A stretch of 37,782 bases of DNA from Tardiphaga sp. (lineage in GTDB: Bacteria > Pseudomonadota > Alphaproteobacteria > Rhizobiales > Xanthobacteraceae): the NCBI GenBank assembly GCA_030147505.1, contig JASBVG010000121.1:1-37782 (forward strand), written 5' to 3'. Every line of letters starts with the position of its first letter. The first letter of the stretch is position 1. A program made the position numbers and the translations under genes. Below the pieces are notes generated by a model. The model was given only the letters and a program-made list of their open reading frames with translations. It ran no database searches and was not told the origin of the DNA. Shown one piece after another: positions 7,726 to 15,314 of this stretch.

Positions 7726-8787
7726 ATGGCTAAAAAGGTTCGCATCGCGCTCGACGCCATGGGCGGTGATTTCGGCCCATCGGTGGTCATTCCCGGCGCG
7801 GCGATTTCGCTGACCCGGCATCCCGACAGCGAATTCGTGCTGGTCGGCGACAGCGCAAAGATCGAGGCAGAACTGACCAACCACCCGGCACTGAAAAAAG
7901 TGTCGAAGGTGATCCATTCCGACGTCGCCGTTTCCATGCATGACAAGCCGAGCCAGGCGCTGCGCCGCGGCCGCAAGGTGTCATCCATGTGGATGGCGAT
8001 CGATGCCGTGAAGCACGGCGAGGCCGATGTCGCGGTGTCGGCCGGCAACACCGGCGCGCTGATGGCGATGGCGCGGTTCTGCCTGCGCACCCTGCCGGGG
8101 ATCGATCGTCCGGCGATCGCGGCGGTGTGGCCGACGATGCGCGGCGACAGCATCGTGCTCGATCTCGGTGCTACCATCGGCGGCGATGCGCATCACCTCA
8201 AGTCGCTGGCGATCATGGGCAGCGCCATGGCGCGGGTGATGTTCGATCTCGAACGCCCTACCGTCGGCCTGCTCAATATCGGCGTCGAGGAAGTGAAGGG
8301 CGGCGAGGAAATTCGCGAAGCGGCTGAGTTGCTGCGCGCCGCCGATCTGCCGCAGCTGAAATTCATCGGCTTTGTCGAGGGCGACGGCATCGGCAAGGGC
8401 GATGCGGACGTGATCGTCACCGAAGGCTTTTCCGGCAATATCGCGCTGAAGGCGGCGGAGGGCACTGCGCGCCAGCTCGCCGAATATCTGCGCGCTGCCA
8501 TGAGCCGCACCTGGCGCTCCAAGATCGGCTATCTGTTCGCCAAGAACGCCTTCAAGGCGCTGCGCGACAAGATGGATCCGTCGAAGTCCAATGGCGGCGT
8601 ATTTCTCGGCCTCAACGGCATCGTGGTGAAGAGCCATGGCGGTACCGATGCCGATGGCTTCGCTTATGCGGTGGATGTCGGCTACGACATGGTCCGCTAC
8701 GACCTGCTCAACAAAATCAATCAAACGCTCGACCGCGATCATGGTGCTGTTCCTGCGCCCGCGGCCGCGCAGGAGGCTGTCTCGTGA
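7726..8787 (+). CDS. plsX: Phosphate acyltransferase PlsX
   Basis: 353 aa, full length. PlsX converts acyl-ACP and phosphate into acyl-phosphate, the first step of PlsX/PlsY phospholipid synthesis, as a peripheral membrane enzyme. Signatures: RIALDAMGGDFGP at the N-terminus, VSAGNTGALMAMA (about 103-115), GLLNIGVEEVKGGE, DVIVTEGFSGNIALK and GGVFLGLNGIVVKSHGG. The TGA stop overlaps the GTG start of fabH, so the two are translationally coupled. The start is preceded by CAGGA. Confidence 0.98.
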   Translation: MAKKVRIALDAMGGDFGPSVVIPGAAISLTRHPDSEFVLVGDSAKIEAELTNHPALKKVSKVIHSDVAVSMHDKPSQALRRGRKVSSMWMAIDAVKHGEADVAVSAGNTGALMAMARFCLRTLPGIDRPAIAAVWPTMRGDSIVLDLGATIGGDAHHLKSLAIMGSAMARVMFDLERPTVGLLNIGVEEVKGGEEIREAAELLRAADLPQLKFIGFVEGDGIGKGDADVIVTEGFSGNIALKAAEGTARQLAEYLRAAMSRTWRSKIGYLFAKNAFKALRDKMDPSKSNGGVFLGLNGIVVKSHGGTDADGFAYAVDVGYDMVRYDLLNKINQTLDRDHGAVPAPAAAQEAVS

Positions 8788-9755
8788 TACGTTCGGTCGT
8801 GGTCGGCTGCGGCTCCTATCTGCCGGAGCGTGTTCTCACCAATGCTGAACTGGCGACCAAGGTCGACACGTCCGACGAATGGATCGTCCAGCGCACCGGC
8901 ATCCAGCAGCGCCATGTTGCTGCGGAAGGCGAGTTCACTTCGCATCTTGCTGTCAAGGCGGCGCAGGCGGCGCTGAAGAATGCCGGCGTGGATGCGCAGT
9001 CCATCGATCTGATCGTGCTGGCCACCTCGACGCCGGACAACACCTTTCCAGCAACCGCCGTAGCGGTTCAGAACGCGCTCGGCATCACCCATGGTGCGGC
9101 GTTCGATCTGCAGGCCGTGTGCTCGGGTTTCATCTTCGCCCTGACCACGGCCGACAGCCTGCTGCGCACCGGCGCCGGCAAGCGCGCGCTGGTGATCGGC
9201 GCCGAGACCTTCTCGCGCATTCTCGACTGGACCGATCGCGGCACCTGCGTGCTGTTCGGCGACGGCGCGGGCGCCGTGGTACTCGAAGCGCAGGACGGGG
9301 CGGGAACGACGGCCGATCGCGGCGTGCTCACCACGCATTTGCGCTCCGACGGCCGGCACAAGGAAAAACTGTTTGTCGATGGCGGTCCGTCCTCGACGCA
9401 GACGGTCGGCTATTTGCGCATGGAAGGCCGCGAGGTGTTCAAGCACGCGGTCGGCATGATCACCGACGTGATTGTCGATGCCTTCGCGGCGACCGGTGCG
9501 AGTGCGGAAAGCATCGACTGGTTCGTGCCGCATCAGGCAAACAAGCGCATTATCGATGCCTCCGCGCATAAATTGCATATTGCACCGCAGAAAGTCGTGC
9601 TCACCGTGGATCGCCATGGCAACACCTCGGCGGCGTCGATCCCGCTGGCACTATCTGTTGCGGTCAATGACGGGCGCATCAAGAAGGGCGACCTGGTTCT
9701 GCTCGAAGCCATGGGCGGCGGCTTCACCTGGGGCTCGGCGCTGGTCCGCTGGTGA
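8784..9755 (+). CDS. fabH: 3-oxoacyl-ACP synthase III FabH
   Basis: 323 aa. FabH condenses acetyl-CoA (or another primer) with malonyl-ACP to start fatty-acid synthesis. The triad is intact: Cys113 in LQAVCSGFIF, His250 in WFVPHQANKRI and Asn280 in RHGNTSAAS. The GTG start at 8784 lies inside the plsX stop and has AGGAGG (8771-8776) 7 bases upstream, the clearest ribosome site of this region. The C-terminus LLEAMGGGFTWGSALVRW is typical. Confidence 0.98.
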   Translation: MIRSVVVGCGSYLPERVLTNAELATKVDTSDEWIVQRTGIQQRHVAAEGEFTSHLAVKAAQAALKNAGVDAQSIDLIVLATSTPDNTFPATAVAVQNALGITHGAAFDLQAVCSGFIFALTTADSLLRTGAGKRALVIGAETFSRILDWTDRGTCVLFGDGAGAVVLEAQDGAGTTADRGVLTTHLRSDGRHKEKLFVDGGPSSTQTVGYLRMEGREVFKHAVGMITDVIVDAFAATGASAESIDWFVPHQANKRIIDASAHKLHIAPQKVVLTVDRHGNTSAASIPLALSVAVNDGRIKKGDLVLLEAMGGGFTWGSALVRW

Positions 9756-9820
9756 TGGTGGCAAAACCACAACAGCTCAAATTGTCATGATTTTCCATGC
9801 GCTTGCAGTGCCCTGTGGTG

Positions 9821-9849
9821 TTGACCCGGTGGCGTTAACCTCCTAGTTT
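9821..9849 (+). promoter_or_regulatory. Possible promoter for ihfA
   Basis: TTGACC (9821-9826) and TAGTTT (9844-9849) are spaced by 17 bases, 43 bases before the ihfA ATG. The -35 is a strong match and the -10 a fair one. Not tested. Confidence 0.4.
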
Positions 9850-9891
9850 CCGTGACGAATTTCGGTTCGCCGAGAAGTTTTTGGGGCTGGC

Positions 9892-10227
9892 ATGACGGGC
9901 ACGGGAAAAACAGTCACACGCGTCGATCTGTGCGAGGCGGTCTATCAAAAGGTAGGCCTGTCGCGCACCGAGTCGTCTGCGTTTGTTGAACTTGTTCTGA
10001 AAGAGATTACGGATTGTCTGGAAAAGGGCGAAACAGTGAAGCTGTCGTCGTTCGGCTCCTTCATGGTGCGCAGTAAAGGCGAGCGCATCGGGCGCAATCC
10101 GAAGACGGGGACGGAAGTCCCGATCTCGCCGCGGCGGGTGATGGTGTTCAAGCCGTCGGCGATTCTCAAACAGCGCATCAACGGCAATACGGCTGCCGTC
10201 AGCAACGGCAAAGACTACGACGATTAG
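9892..10227 (+). CDS. ihfA: Integration host factor subunit alpha
   Basis: A 111-aa HU/IHF-family DNA-bending protein. The alpha-subunit pattern is clear: TRVDLCEAVYQKVGLSRTES at the N-terminus, the ETVKLSSFGSF turn, and the DNA-binding arm IGRNPKTGTEVPISPRRVM, followed by VFKPSAILKQRIN. A short Asn/Asp-rich tail follows the fold. The plsX-fabH-ihfA-merR order is one I recognise from alphaproteobacteria. The gene probably has its own promoter in the 136-base gap upstream. Confidence 0.96.
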   Translation: MTGTGKTVTRVDLCEAVYQKVGLSRTESSAFVELVLKEITDCLEKGETVKLSSFGSFMVRSKGERIGRNPKTGTEVPISPRRVMVFKPSAILKQRINGNTAAVSNGKDYDD

Positions 10228-10235
10228 TGTTGTTC

Positions 10236-10289
10236 TGACGCGTTTTCTTCACGCGAACCGGTATCCACTTCGCTCGAAAGCGCTATCGA
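10236..10289. repeat. Short interspersed palindromic element (Rhizobiales type)
   Basis: The segment has the pattern CGTTTTCTTCACGCGAACCG then GTATCCACTTCGCTCGAAAG, with near-inverted ends (GCGTTTTC and GAAAGCGC). I recognise it as a short element found many times between genes in Rhizobiales. It lies between the ihfA stop and the merR start and may act in mRNA stability or termination; that role is not established. Confidence 0.6.
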
Positions 10290-10321
10290 TAACCACGGGA
10301 TGAACCACAGGAATCCTGCAC

Positions 10322-11275
10322 TTGGATAAAGCGCCGGATGCGTTTCGGACCATCAGCGAGGTCGCCGACGACCTCGACATTCCCCAGCATGTGCTACGGT
10401 TCTGGGAAACGCGGTTCACTCAGATCAAACCGATGAAACGATCCGGCGGCCGGCGATATTATCGCCCGGACGACGTCGATCTGCTGCGTGGCATCCGCCG
10501 GCTTTTATACGGTGAGGGCTACACGATCCGCGGTGTGCAGCGAATTCTTAAAGAGAACGGCATCAAGGCGGTGCAGGGGCTGGTGGACGAAGAGGCCGCG
10601 CCAGCCTTCGCGCCTGTGCCTGCGCGTGCGTCCGAGCCTCGCTCGTCTTCCGCTGCTCCGATCATGAGCCGGCCGGCTGCGAAGCCTGATGTGGCCGAGG
10701 AAGAGCCGGAAGAGGAAGCCGAGGGCGAAGAGCTCGAGGACGAAGAGGCCGAGGAAGCGTCCGGAGACGCTGAAGGAGAGGAGGAGTCCGACGAGGACGC
10801 GTCCGAAGAAGGCGACGACGAGGAGGAATCCGAGGAAGAGGACTCCGAGGAAGAGGACTCGGACGAAGAAGACGGCGAGGAAGAGAGCGAGTCTGAAGAG
10901 GGAGATTCTGAAGACGAGGGGTCTGACGACGCTGAGGACGAGGAAGAAGCCGAGCCCGAGCCTGTTGTCGCTCGCAAGGCGCCGGATGTTCGCCCGCCGG
11001 AAGTCCGCGCCGATCCTGCGATGCGTGCCGCGCCGCGCGTCGAGCCGCGCCTGCAGCAAGCCATCGGCCGCACCGATCCGGCGACCATGAGCCGTGCCAA
11101 TCCGATGCCGACGGCGCGCGCGAATCCTGCGCCGCAGCCGCGCCCGAGTCCGCAGCCAGCACCCCAGCCGCGAGCGCCGGTACGCTCGCTGGACCGCGAA
11201 AGGCTGGAGGCTGTGCTCGAAGAACTGCTCGCCGCCCGCCGTGCGCTGGATGCGGCGATGAGGGATGGCAACTAG
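10322..11275 (+). CDS. MerR family transcriptional regulator with long acidic insert
   Basis: 317 aa. An N-terminal MerR winged helix-turn-helix is clear at residues 8-80 (FRTISEVADDLDIPQHVLRF, RSGGRRYYRPDDVDLLRGIR). Residues 126-214 are almost wholly Glu, Asp and Ser; a Pro/Arg/Ala-rich linker follows, and the C-terminus is a helix rich in Leu and Arg (LDRERLEAVLEELLAARRAL). The start is TTG at 10322 with AGGAA (10309-10313) 8 bases upstream. No metal- or drug-binding domain is visible, so it is not a classical MerR sensor. The position after ihfA appears conserved in relatives; the target genes are unknown. Confidence 0.92.
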   Translation: MDKAPDAFRTISEVADDLDIPQHVLRFWETRFTQIKPMKRSGGRRYYRPDDVDLLRGIRRLLYGEGYTIRGVQRILKENGIKAVQGLVDEEAAPAFAPVPARASEPRSSSAAPIMSRPAAKPDVAEEEPEEEAEGEELEDEEAEEASGDAEGEEESDEDASEEGDDEEESEEEDSEEEDSDEEDGEEESESEEGDSEDEGSDDAEDEEEAEPEPVVARKAPDVRPPEVRADPAMRAAPRVEPRLQQAIGRTDPATMSRANPMPTARANPAPQPRPSPQPAPQPRAPVRSLDRERLEAVLEELLAARRALDAAMRDGN

Positions 11276-11378
11276 CCTTCGCTGCGGCAGGATACCGATT
11301 TGTCTGCGGATGGATGCGGAACTTTGCTGATGATCGGTCAGTTGTATCGGACGGAGACCCTGATCCGAGGTGGTGAAC

Positions 11379-11543
11379 ATGATCCGTTGGCGTTCGGTCG
11401 CTGGTGCCCATGATTTCCAGCACAACAATAGCCAGCATAGTGCCATCCAGCACGAGGATGACGTCGGCTATTACGGAGGTTGGACCCTGAGTGGTCTGGC
11501 TGTCCTGGCCACGATCGGCGCGGTATGGCTGATCGGGATGTAG
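11379..11543 (+). CDS. 54-aa small membrane protein
   Basis: A short ORF, MIRWRSVAGAHDFQHNNSQH at the start, ending in one hydrophobic helix (WTLSGLAVLATIGAVWLIGM). GAGGTG (11367-11372) lies 6 bases before the ATG, a good ribosome site. The N-terminal half is His/Asn/Gln-rich and probably cytoplasmic. Family unknown. It sits between the merR gene and tRNA-Pro. Confidence 0.55.
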   Translation: MIRWRSVAGAHDFQHNNSQHSAIQHEDDVGYYGGWTLSGLAVLATIGAVWLIGM

Positions 11544-11663
11544 CTTGGTCCGAACCGGCGGATCGCGACGCCGTGCGGGCCGCACGGCTAATGTTCCCGA
11601 ATGTCCTACAACGACCTTGCGCGCCGAAGCGAATATCCCTAATCAAGCAGCGCCGTCAGGCAT

Positions 11664-11741
11664 CGGAGCGTAGCGCAGCCCGGTTAGCGCACTAGTCTGG
11701 GAGACTAGGGGTCGGAGGTTCGAATCCTCTCGCTCCGACCA
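11664..11741 (+). tRNA. tRNA-Pro (anticodon GGG)
   Basis: A full cloverleaf: acceptor arms CGGAGCG (11664-11670) and CGCTCCG (11731-11737), D-arm AGCCCGGTTAGCGC, anticodon stem CTAGT/ACTAG with loop CTGGGAG (anticodon GGG), and T-arm GGAGGTTCGAATCCTC. The CCA end is encoded (11739-11741). No integrase gene or duplicated 3' end was seen near it. Confidence 0.97.
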
Positions 11742-11771
11742 TTAAATCACTGAAATTGCTCGGTAAACGAC

Positions 11772-11801
11772 GAAAAGGCCCGGATTGCTCCGGGCCTTTC
11801 G
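11772..11801. terminator. Terminator between tRNA-Pro and a converging gene
   Basis: AAAGGCCCGGA (11774-11784) and TCCGGGCCTTT (11789-11799) form an 11-bp stem with a TTGC loop. A-run and T-run on either side suit both the tRNA and the minus-strand gene that ends at 11814. Confidence 0.85.
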
Positions 11802-11813
11802 TTGTTCCCGCCG

Positions 11814-12098
11814 TCAGTAATAACCATACGGGCGAGGGTGATAGTAGCGCGGGCCGCCGTAATAGCCATAACGCGGGCCGTCATAGTAACGGGGGCCATA
11901 ATAGCGCGGTCCGCCGTAATAGGGTCCTGGGCCATAAGCATAGGCGTTACTTGCCGCGGCACCGGCGACCAGTGCACCGGCTGCCAAGCCCAAGCCGATG
12001 GCTGCGCCGCGACCGCCGCGCGCCTCTGCGGGCTTGGTTGTCATGGTGGCCGCGCCAAGCGCTGCGACGGCTGCGAGAGCGATTGCTGTTCTCTTCAT
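11814..12098 (-). CDS. Small secreted Gly/Tyr/Pro-rich repeat protein
   Basis: 94 aa. A Sec signal peptide (MKRTAIALAAVAALGAATMT) is followed by a short Gly/Ala segment and a C-terminal low-complexity half built of repeated YYGGPRYYGPRYYDGPR-like units, ending PYGYY. The start at 12098 has AAGGAGA about 6 bases upstream; the longer frame to 12281 has no support. Such proteins are frequent in Bradyrhizobium-type genomes; whether they are exported structural or adhesive proteins is not known. Confidence 0.8.
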   Translation of the reverse strand: MKRTAIALAAVAALGAATMTTKPAEARGGRGAAIGLGLAAGALVAGAAASNAYAYGPGPYYGGPRYYGPRYYDGPRYGYYGGPRYYHPRPYGYY

Positions 12099-12197
12099 GC
12101 TGCTTCTCCTTGTTCTCGGAGGTGCAACGTGTGGCTTTGCGCATCGTTCATGCCGCAGCGGCAATGCAGCCATAAGGAACCCGGGGCGGAACGTCAG

Positions 12198-12234
12198 AAA
12201 AACAAAAATGACCCGGAACCGAGAGCTCCGAGCC
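12198..12234 (-). terminator. Terminator for the 56-aa minus-strand gene
   Basis: Read on the minus strand, GGCTCGGAGC and GTTCCGGGTC pair over 10 bp (with G-T wobbles) around a TCTCG loop, followed by ATTTTTGTTTTT. It is 138 bases after the stop of the 56-aa ORF and gives independent support that a minus-strand transcript ends here. Confidence 0.55.
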
Positions 12235-12371
12235 ATTTTCTGCGCAGGCGTACATCCGGCCCGCGCCAACTTGGTGACCATTGTGAGTCGTGATCGTTAA
12301 TGCGACGTTAGTGCCGGGATAAGAATGTGTGATGACGCGACCGCGTCAGTTTTGTGAGCGAGATCACGACC

Positions 12372-12542
12372 TCATCCCGTCGGGCCTTCGACTTCCGGAT
12401 GATCCTTGTTCGGCAGCACGCCACTTCCAGGCGTTTTGTGCTCGTCGGTGAGGTGCGGCTTGTCATGCGTGCCAGCCGGAGAGATCTTTTTATCCGGCCC
12501 CGGCTGTTTCTCTTTGTCGCGATTTTTCGATGCGTCGGTCAT
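12372..12542 (-). CDS. 56-aa charged hydrophilic protein
   Basis: An ORF starting MTDASKNRDKEKQPGPDKKI and continuing SPAGTHDKPHLTDEHKTPGS to a Pro/Glu/Gly tail. It is strongly hydrophilic, rich in Lys, Asp, Pro and His, and looks disordered. Codon use is normal for the genome, with G/C at most third positions, unlike the opposite-strand frames. I recall similar small proteins in Bradyrhizobium relatives but cannot name a family. The ribosome site is weak (AGGG close to the ATG). Without it, 12099-12691 would be an unusually long empty spacer. Confidence 0.6.
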   Translation of the reverse strand: MTDASKNRDKEKQPGPDKKISPAGTHDKPHLTDEHKTPGSGVLPNKDHPEVEGPTG

Positions 12543-12691
12543 GCCCTGGAAACGCGTGTTTCGGCACGCAGTTCCTCATTCTGCCGGAAGTTGAGATGGC
12601 ATCAATTTGAAAGCTTTGCGTCAAATCGGAACCATTGTGACGCCGGCGACTTATCTCGCCACATTTTGAAAAGAGGAAGGGACACATTGTC

Positions 12692-12934
12692 ATGATCAAG
12701 AAGCTCGCGATGCTGGCTGCGGCCGGCCTTCTCTACGTCGCCGTGCCGACCGGTTCTGCGTCGGCGCAGGGCATCAGCGTGCAAGTCGGCGGCGGGCATC
12801 ATCACGGTTATCACGGCCCCCGTGGCTATCATCGTGGTCACGGCTATCGCGGCAGCCGCGCTTACGCGCCGCGCCACTATCACCGTCATGGCTATCACGG
12901 TGGTGTCCGCAAGAAGGTCATCGTCGTTCGCTAA
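12692..12934 (+). CDS. Small exported His/Gly-rich protein
   Basis: 80 aa. A signal peptide (MIKKLAMLAAAGLLYVAVPT, cleavage probably at SASAQ) leads to a mature part with repeated His, Gly and Tyr (GGGHHHGYHGPRGYHRGHGY), closing with Arg/His repeats and KKVIVVR. The many His residues could bind metal, but this is inference. A purine-rich ribosome site (AGAGGAAGGG) precedes the ATG at about 13 bases. The terminator at 12954 closes the gene. Confidence 0.78.
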   Translation: MIKKLAMLAAAGLLYVAVPTGSASAQGISVQVGGGHHHGYHGPRGYHRGHGYRGSRAYAPRHYHRHGYHGGVRKKVIVVR

Positions 12935-12953
12935 TCGCGTAACGATGCATACG

Positions 12954-12985
12954 AGCAGCCCCGCGCGAGCGGGGCTGCTTTCGTT
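12954..12985 (+). terminator. Terminator after the His-rich gene
   Basis: AGCAGCCCCGC (12954-12964) and GCGGGGCTGCT (12969-12979) form an 11-bp stem around a GCGA tetraloop, followed by TTCGTTT. Confidence 0.85.
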
Positions 12986-13006
12986 TGAGCGGAAGACTTC
13001 AAATCG

Positions 13007-13939
13007 TCAGTGACCGATCCACGGCTCAGCCAGATAGCGGAGCAGCTTTGCCTCGCGGCGCCCCCGCGACACGGTGTCGAGGATGAGGCCCGAGAACAGC
13101 GAGATCACAGCGACCAACATGATGCCCGTCGACAGGATCGCCGTCGGGAAGCGTGGCACCAGGCCTTCCTGCACATAAGTGAGAAAGAGCGGGATCGACA
13201 GGATCACCGACATCGATGCCAGCGTGATGGCGATGGTGGTGAAGAAGCGCAGCGGTTTTTCGGAGCGATACAGCTTCAGGATGGTGCCGAGAATCCGCAA
13301 GCCATCACGCCACGTATTGAGCTTGCTGTGCGAACCGGCGGGGCGAGAGAAATAGGGCGTCGGCATCTCCGCAACCGGGATCGACAGTTCGAGCGCGTGC
13401 ACGCTGAGTTCGGTCTCGATTTCGAAACCGTCGGACAGCACCGGGATCGTCTTGACGAAGCGGCGCGAGAACACGCGATAGCCTGACAGAATATCCTCGA
13501 AACCGCGACCGAAGGTATCGGCGAGGAAGCGCGTCAGCAGGAAGTTGCCGGTGCGGTGACCGGGACGGTAGGCCGCCGTATCCTGATCGATGCGGTGGGC
13601 GACCACCATGTCGAGGTGTTCGTCGATCAGTTTGGCGATCATCGCGGGCGCGCTGGCGGCATCATAGGTCGCGTCGCCATCGACCATCACATAGATGTCG
13701 GCCTCCACGTCGGCGAACATGCGGCGGACCACATGGCCCTTGCCCTGATGCTTTTCGCTGCGGACATGGGCGCCGGCGGCGCTGGCGATGGCGACCGTGT
13801 CGTCGGACGAGTTGTTGTCATAGACATAGACTTCGGCCATCGGCAGAGCAGCGCGAAAATCATGCACGACCTGGCCGATGGCCGCGGCTTCGTTGAAGCA
13901 CGGCACCAGAACGGCGATGCGGATGGTGGATTCCGTCAT
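13007..13939 (-). CDS. Glycosyltransferase family 2 (GtrB/dolichyl-phosphate-type)
   Basis: 310 aa. An N-terminal GT-A domain: IAVLVPCFNEAAAIGQV for nucleotide binding, YVYDNNSSDDT, and the metal-binding motif VMVDGDATYD. Two C-terminal hydrophobic segments (near residues 230-255 and 262-288) put it in the inner membrane, as in GtrB and polyprenyl-phosphate sugar synthases. The product may be a polyprenyl-phosphate sugar or a repeat-unit sugar. The start at 13939 shares ATGA with the stop of the upstream ligase gene, so the two are translationally coupled. Confidence 0.9.
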   Translation of the reverse strand: MTESTIRIAVLVPCFNEAAAIGQVVHDFRAALPMAEVYVYDNNSSDDTVAIASAAGAHVRSEKHQGKGHVVRRMFADVEADIYVMVDGDATYDAASAPAMIAKLIDEHLDMVVAHRIDQDTAAYRPGHRTGNFLLTRFLADTFGRGFEDILSGYRVFSRRFVKTIPVLSDGFEIETELSVHALELSIPVAEMPTPYFSRPAGSHSKLNTWRDGLRILGTILKLYRSEKPLRFFTTIAITLASMSVILSIPLFLTYVQEGLVPRFPTAILSTGIMLVAVISLFSGLILDTVSRGRREAKLLRYLAEPWIGH

Positions 13940-15213
13940 CGTGCGTGCAGTCCTTCTGTTTGAGAGAGATCGAGTTCCGCCGCTTGGCGCACCGTTGCGA
14001 CATGGCGCTGAGTAGCGACGAACAGCCCCCACATCAGGCCGAGCATCAGCCAGAAATGGCGCCAGTGATCGGTATCGATGATGAACGCTTCGCCGACCGT
14101 GCCGAGATAGGCGGAGAACACCGCGAGATAGGGCCGCTGCCAGGGTGTGCGTATGAAGATGTAGCGGAAGCCGATGAAAACGGTGGTGAAGACCAGCGCC
14201 GGATAGAACACACCGGAGATCCAGCCGCCGGACATGAAGGCGTTGAGATAAGAGTTGTGCGTGTCTTCCGGAAACAACTTGTTGAACTGCAGCGGACCGA
14301 TGCCAAGCGGCAGGTCGAGCGCCATCTGTGCGCCCAGCAGGTGACGGCCGAAACGGCCGAAACGGCCTTCGTCATATTTCTGGTCGAAAGAGGCGCGCTG
14401 CTGGAACATGTCACGAATGAAATCGAACTGCAGCAGGATCACAAGAATTAGTGCGACGGCGACGACGGCCCCGATGGCCATGATGACGATGCGCGAACGC
14501 TGACGGTTGGTCTGGCTGGTCATCATCATCAGCAGCAGCATGAAAGCTGCAGTGAGGGCGAGCAAACCCCATGCCGCGCGCGAGAAAGCGAGCAGCAGCG
14601 CCAGCGAGATGACGCCGAGCAGCACTGTCGAGCGCAGCGTACGGCCGAGTCCGTCGCTGACGACGCTTTGCAGGCAGAACAACGCAGGCAACACAAGGAA
14701 CGCGCCGAACACGTTGGGATCCTTGAAGGTGCCGGCAGCGCGGCCATAGAGCGTGAACAACTCACCGGGTGTCAGGCGCAGATAGCCGGCGATGCCGGCC
14801 AGCGAGGCGATCACCGCACCGGCGATCAGGCCCGAGCGCAGATAGTGCAGCCGCGCCACGGTGTTTTCCGAGATCACGAGGGCGATGAAGATCGCCGTGA
14901 TCGCCATGTACCAGGAGGTCAGGATCCAGTAGACGATCGGCTGCTGGTCGAGCAGCGATGCGGCACAGATCGTGTAGCCGAGATTGACCGCGAACAGCAG
15001 CAACGCCAGTGGCATGAAAGCCAGGCGCATGCGCAGGCCGGTGGCGGCGAACACCACGACCGATGTCAGCGCGGCGATTTCATAGGGGCTCGGCTCGATG
15101 AAGACGATGGCTCCGCCCATGCCCATCAGCCACAGCAGCGCGTGCTGCAGCGTTGCGACGGCCGGAGCTGCAGGTGCCGCATAGGCGTAGTCGCTGGACG
15201 CGTGCAAGGTCAT
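13936..15213 (-). CDS. O-antigen ligase / Wzy-like polymerase family protein
   Basis: 425 aa with about ten to twelve membrane helices. The long periplasmic loop carries the family pattern (residues GIGPLQFNKLFPEDTHNSYL, where the His is typical). Members either polymerise repeat units (Wzy) or ligate polymer to lipid A core (WaaL); sequence alone does not separate these, but a locus with a sugar-1-phosphate transferase and a Wzc-like protein favours polymerase. The C-terminus overlaps the following GT2 gene by 4 bases. Confidence 0.85.
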   Translation of the reverse strand: MTLHASSDYAYAAPAAPAVATLQHALLWLMGMGGAIVFIEPSPYEIAALTSVVVFAATGLRMRLAFMPLALLLFAVNLGYTICAASLLDQQPIVYWILTSWYMAITAIFIALVISENTVARLHYLRSGLIAGAVIASLAGIAGYLRLTPGELFTLYGRAAGTFKDPNVFGAFLVLPALFCLQSVVSDGLGRTLRSTVLLGVISLALLLAFSRAAWGLLALTAAFMLLLMMMTSQTNRQRSRIVIMAIGAVVAVALILVILLQFDFIRDMFQQRASFDQKYDEGRFGRFGRHLLGAQMALDLPLGIGPLQFNKLFPEDTHNSYLNAFMSGGWISGVFYPALVFTTVFIGFRYIFIRTPWQRPYLAVFSAYLGTVGEAFIIDTDHWRHFWLMLGLMWGLFVATQRHVATVRQAAELDLSQTEGLHAR

Positions 15214-15314
15214 GCCAAGATGTTAGCGGCGGCGGGTTGACGAGAGGTGTAAGCGAAGTCGCTGCGTCCCGGACGCGGCGTGAAGTATCGCGTCACGTCA
15301 GCGCCGAGTACACG

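Noticed and set aside
9756..9891. A further small gene between fabH and ihfA
   Set aside because: No frame with a start, ribosome site and genome-like codon use; the gap is best read as the ihfA promoter region.
10505..11585. Long minus-strand frames (up to 313 codons) opposite the merR gene
   Set aside because: They are the complement of the Glu/Asp-rich tract, giving Ser-, Leu/Phe- or Arg/Pro-rich translations. The plus-strand MerR domain is decisive.
11664..11741. tRNA-Pro as an attachment site of an integrated element
   Set aside because: No integrase, no copy of the tRNA 3' end and no change in gene type was seen nearby.
11826..11940. The repeated units as a CRISPR array
   Set aside because: The repeats are in frame inside a signal-peptide gene, encode YYGGPR units and have no unique spacers.
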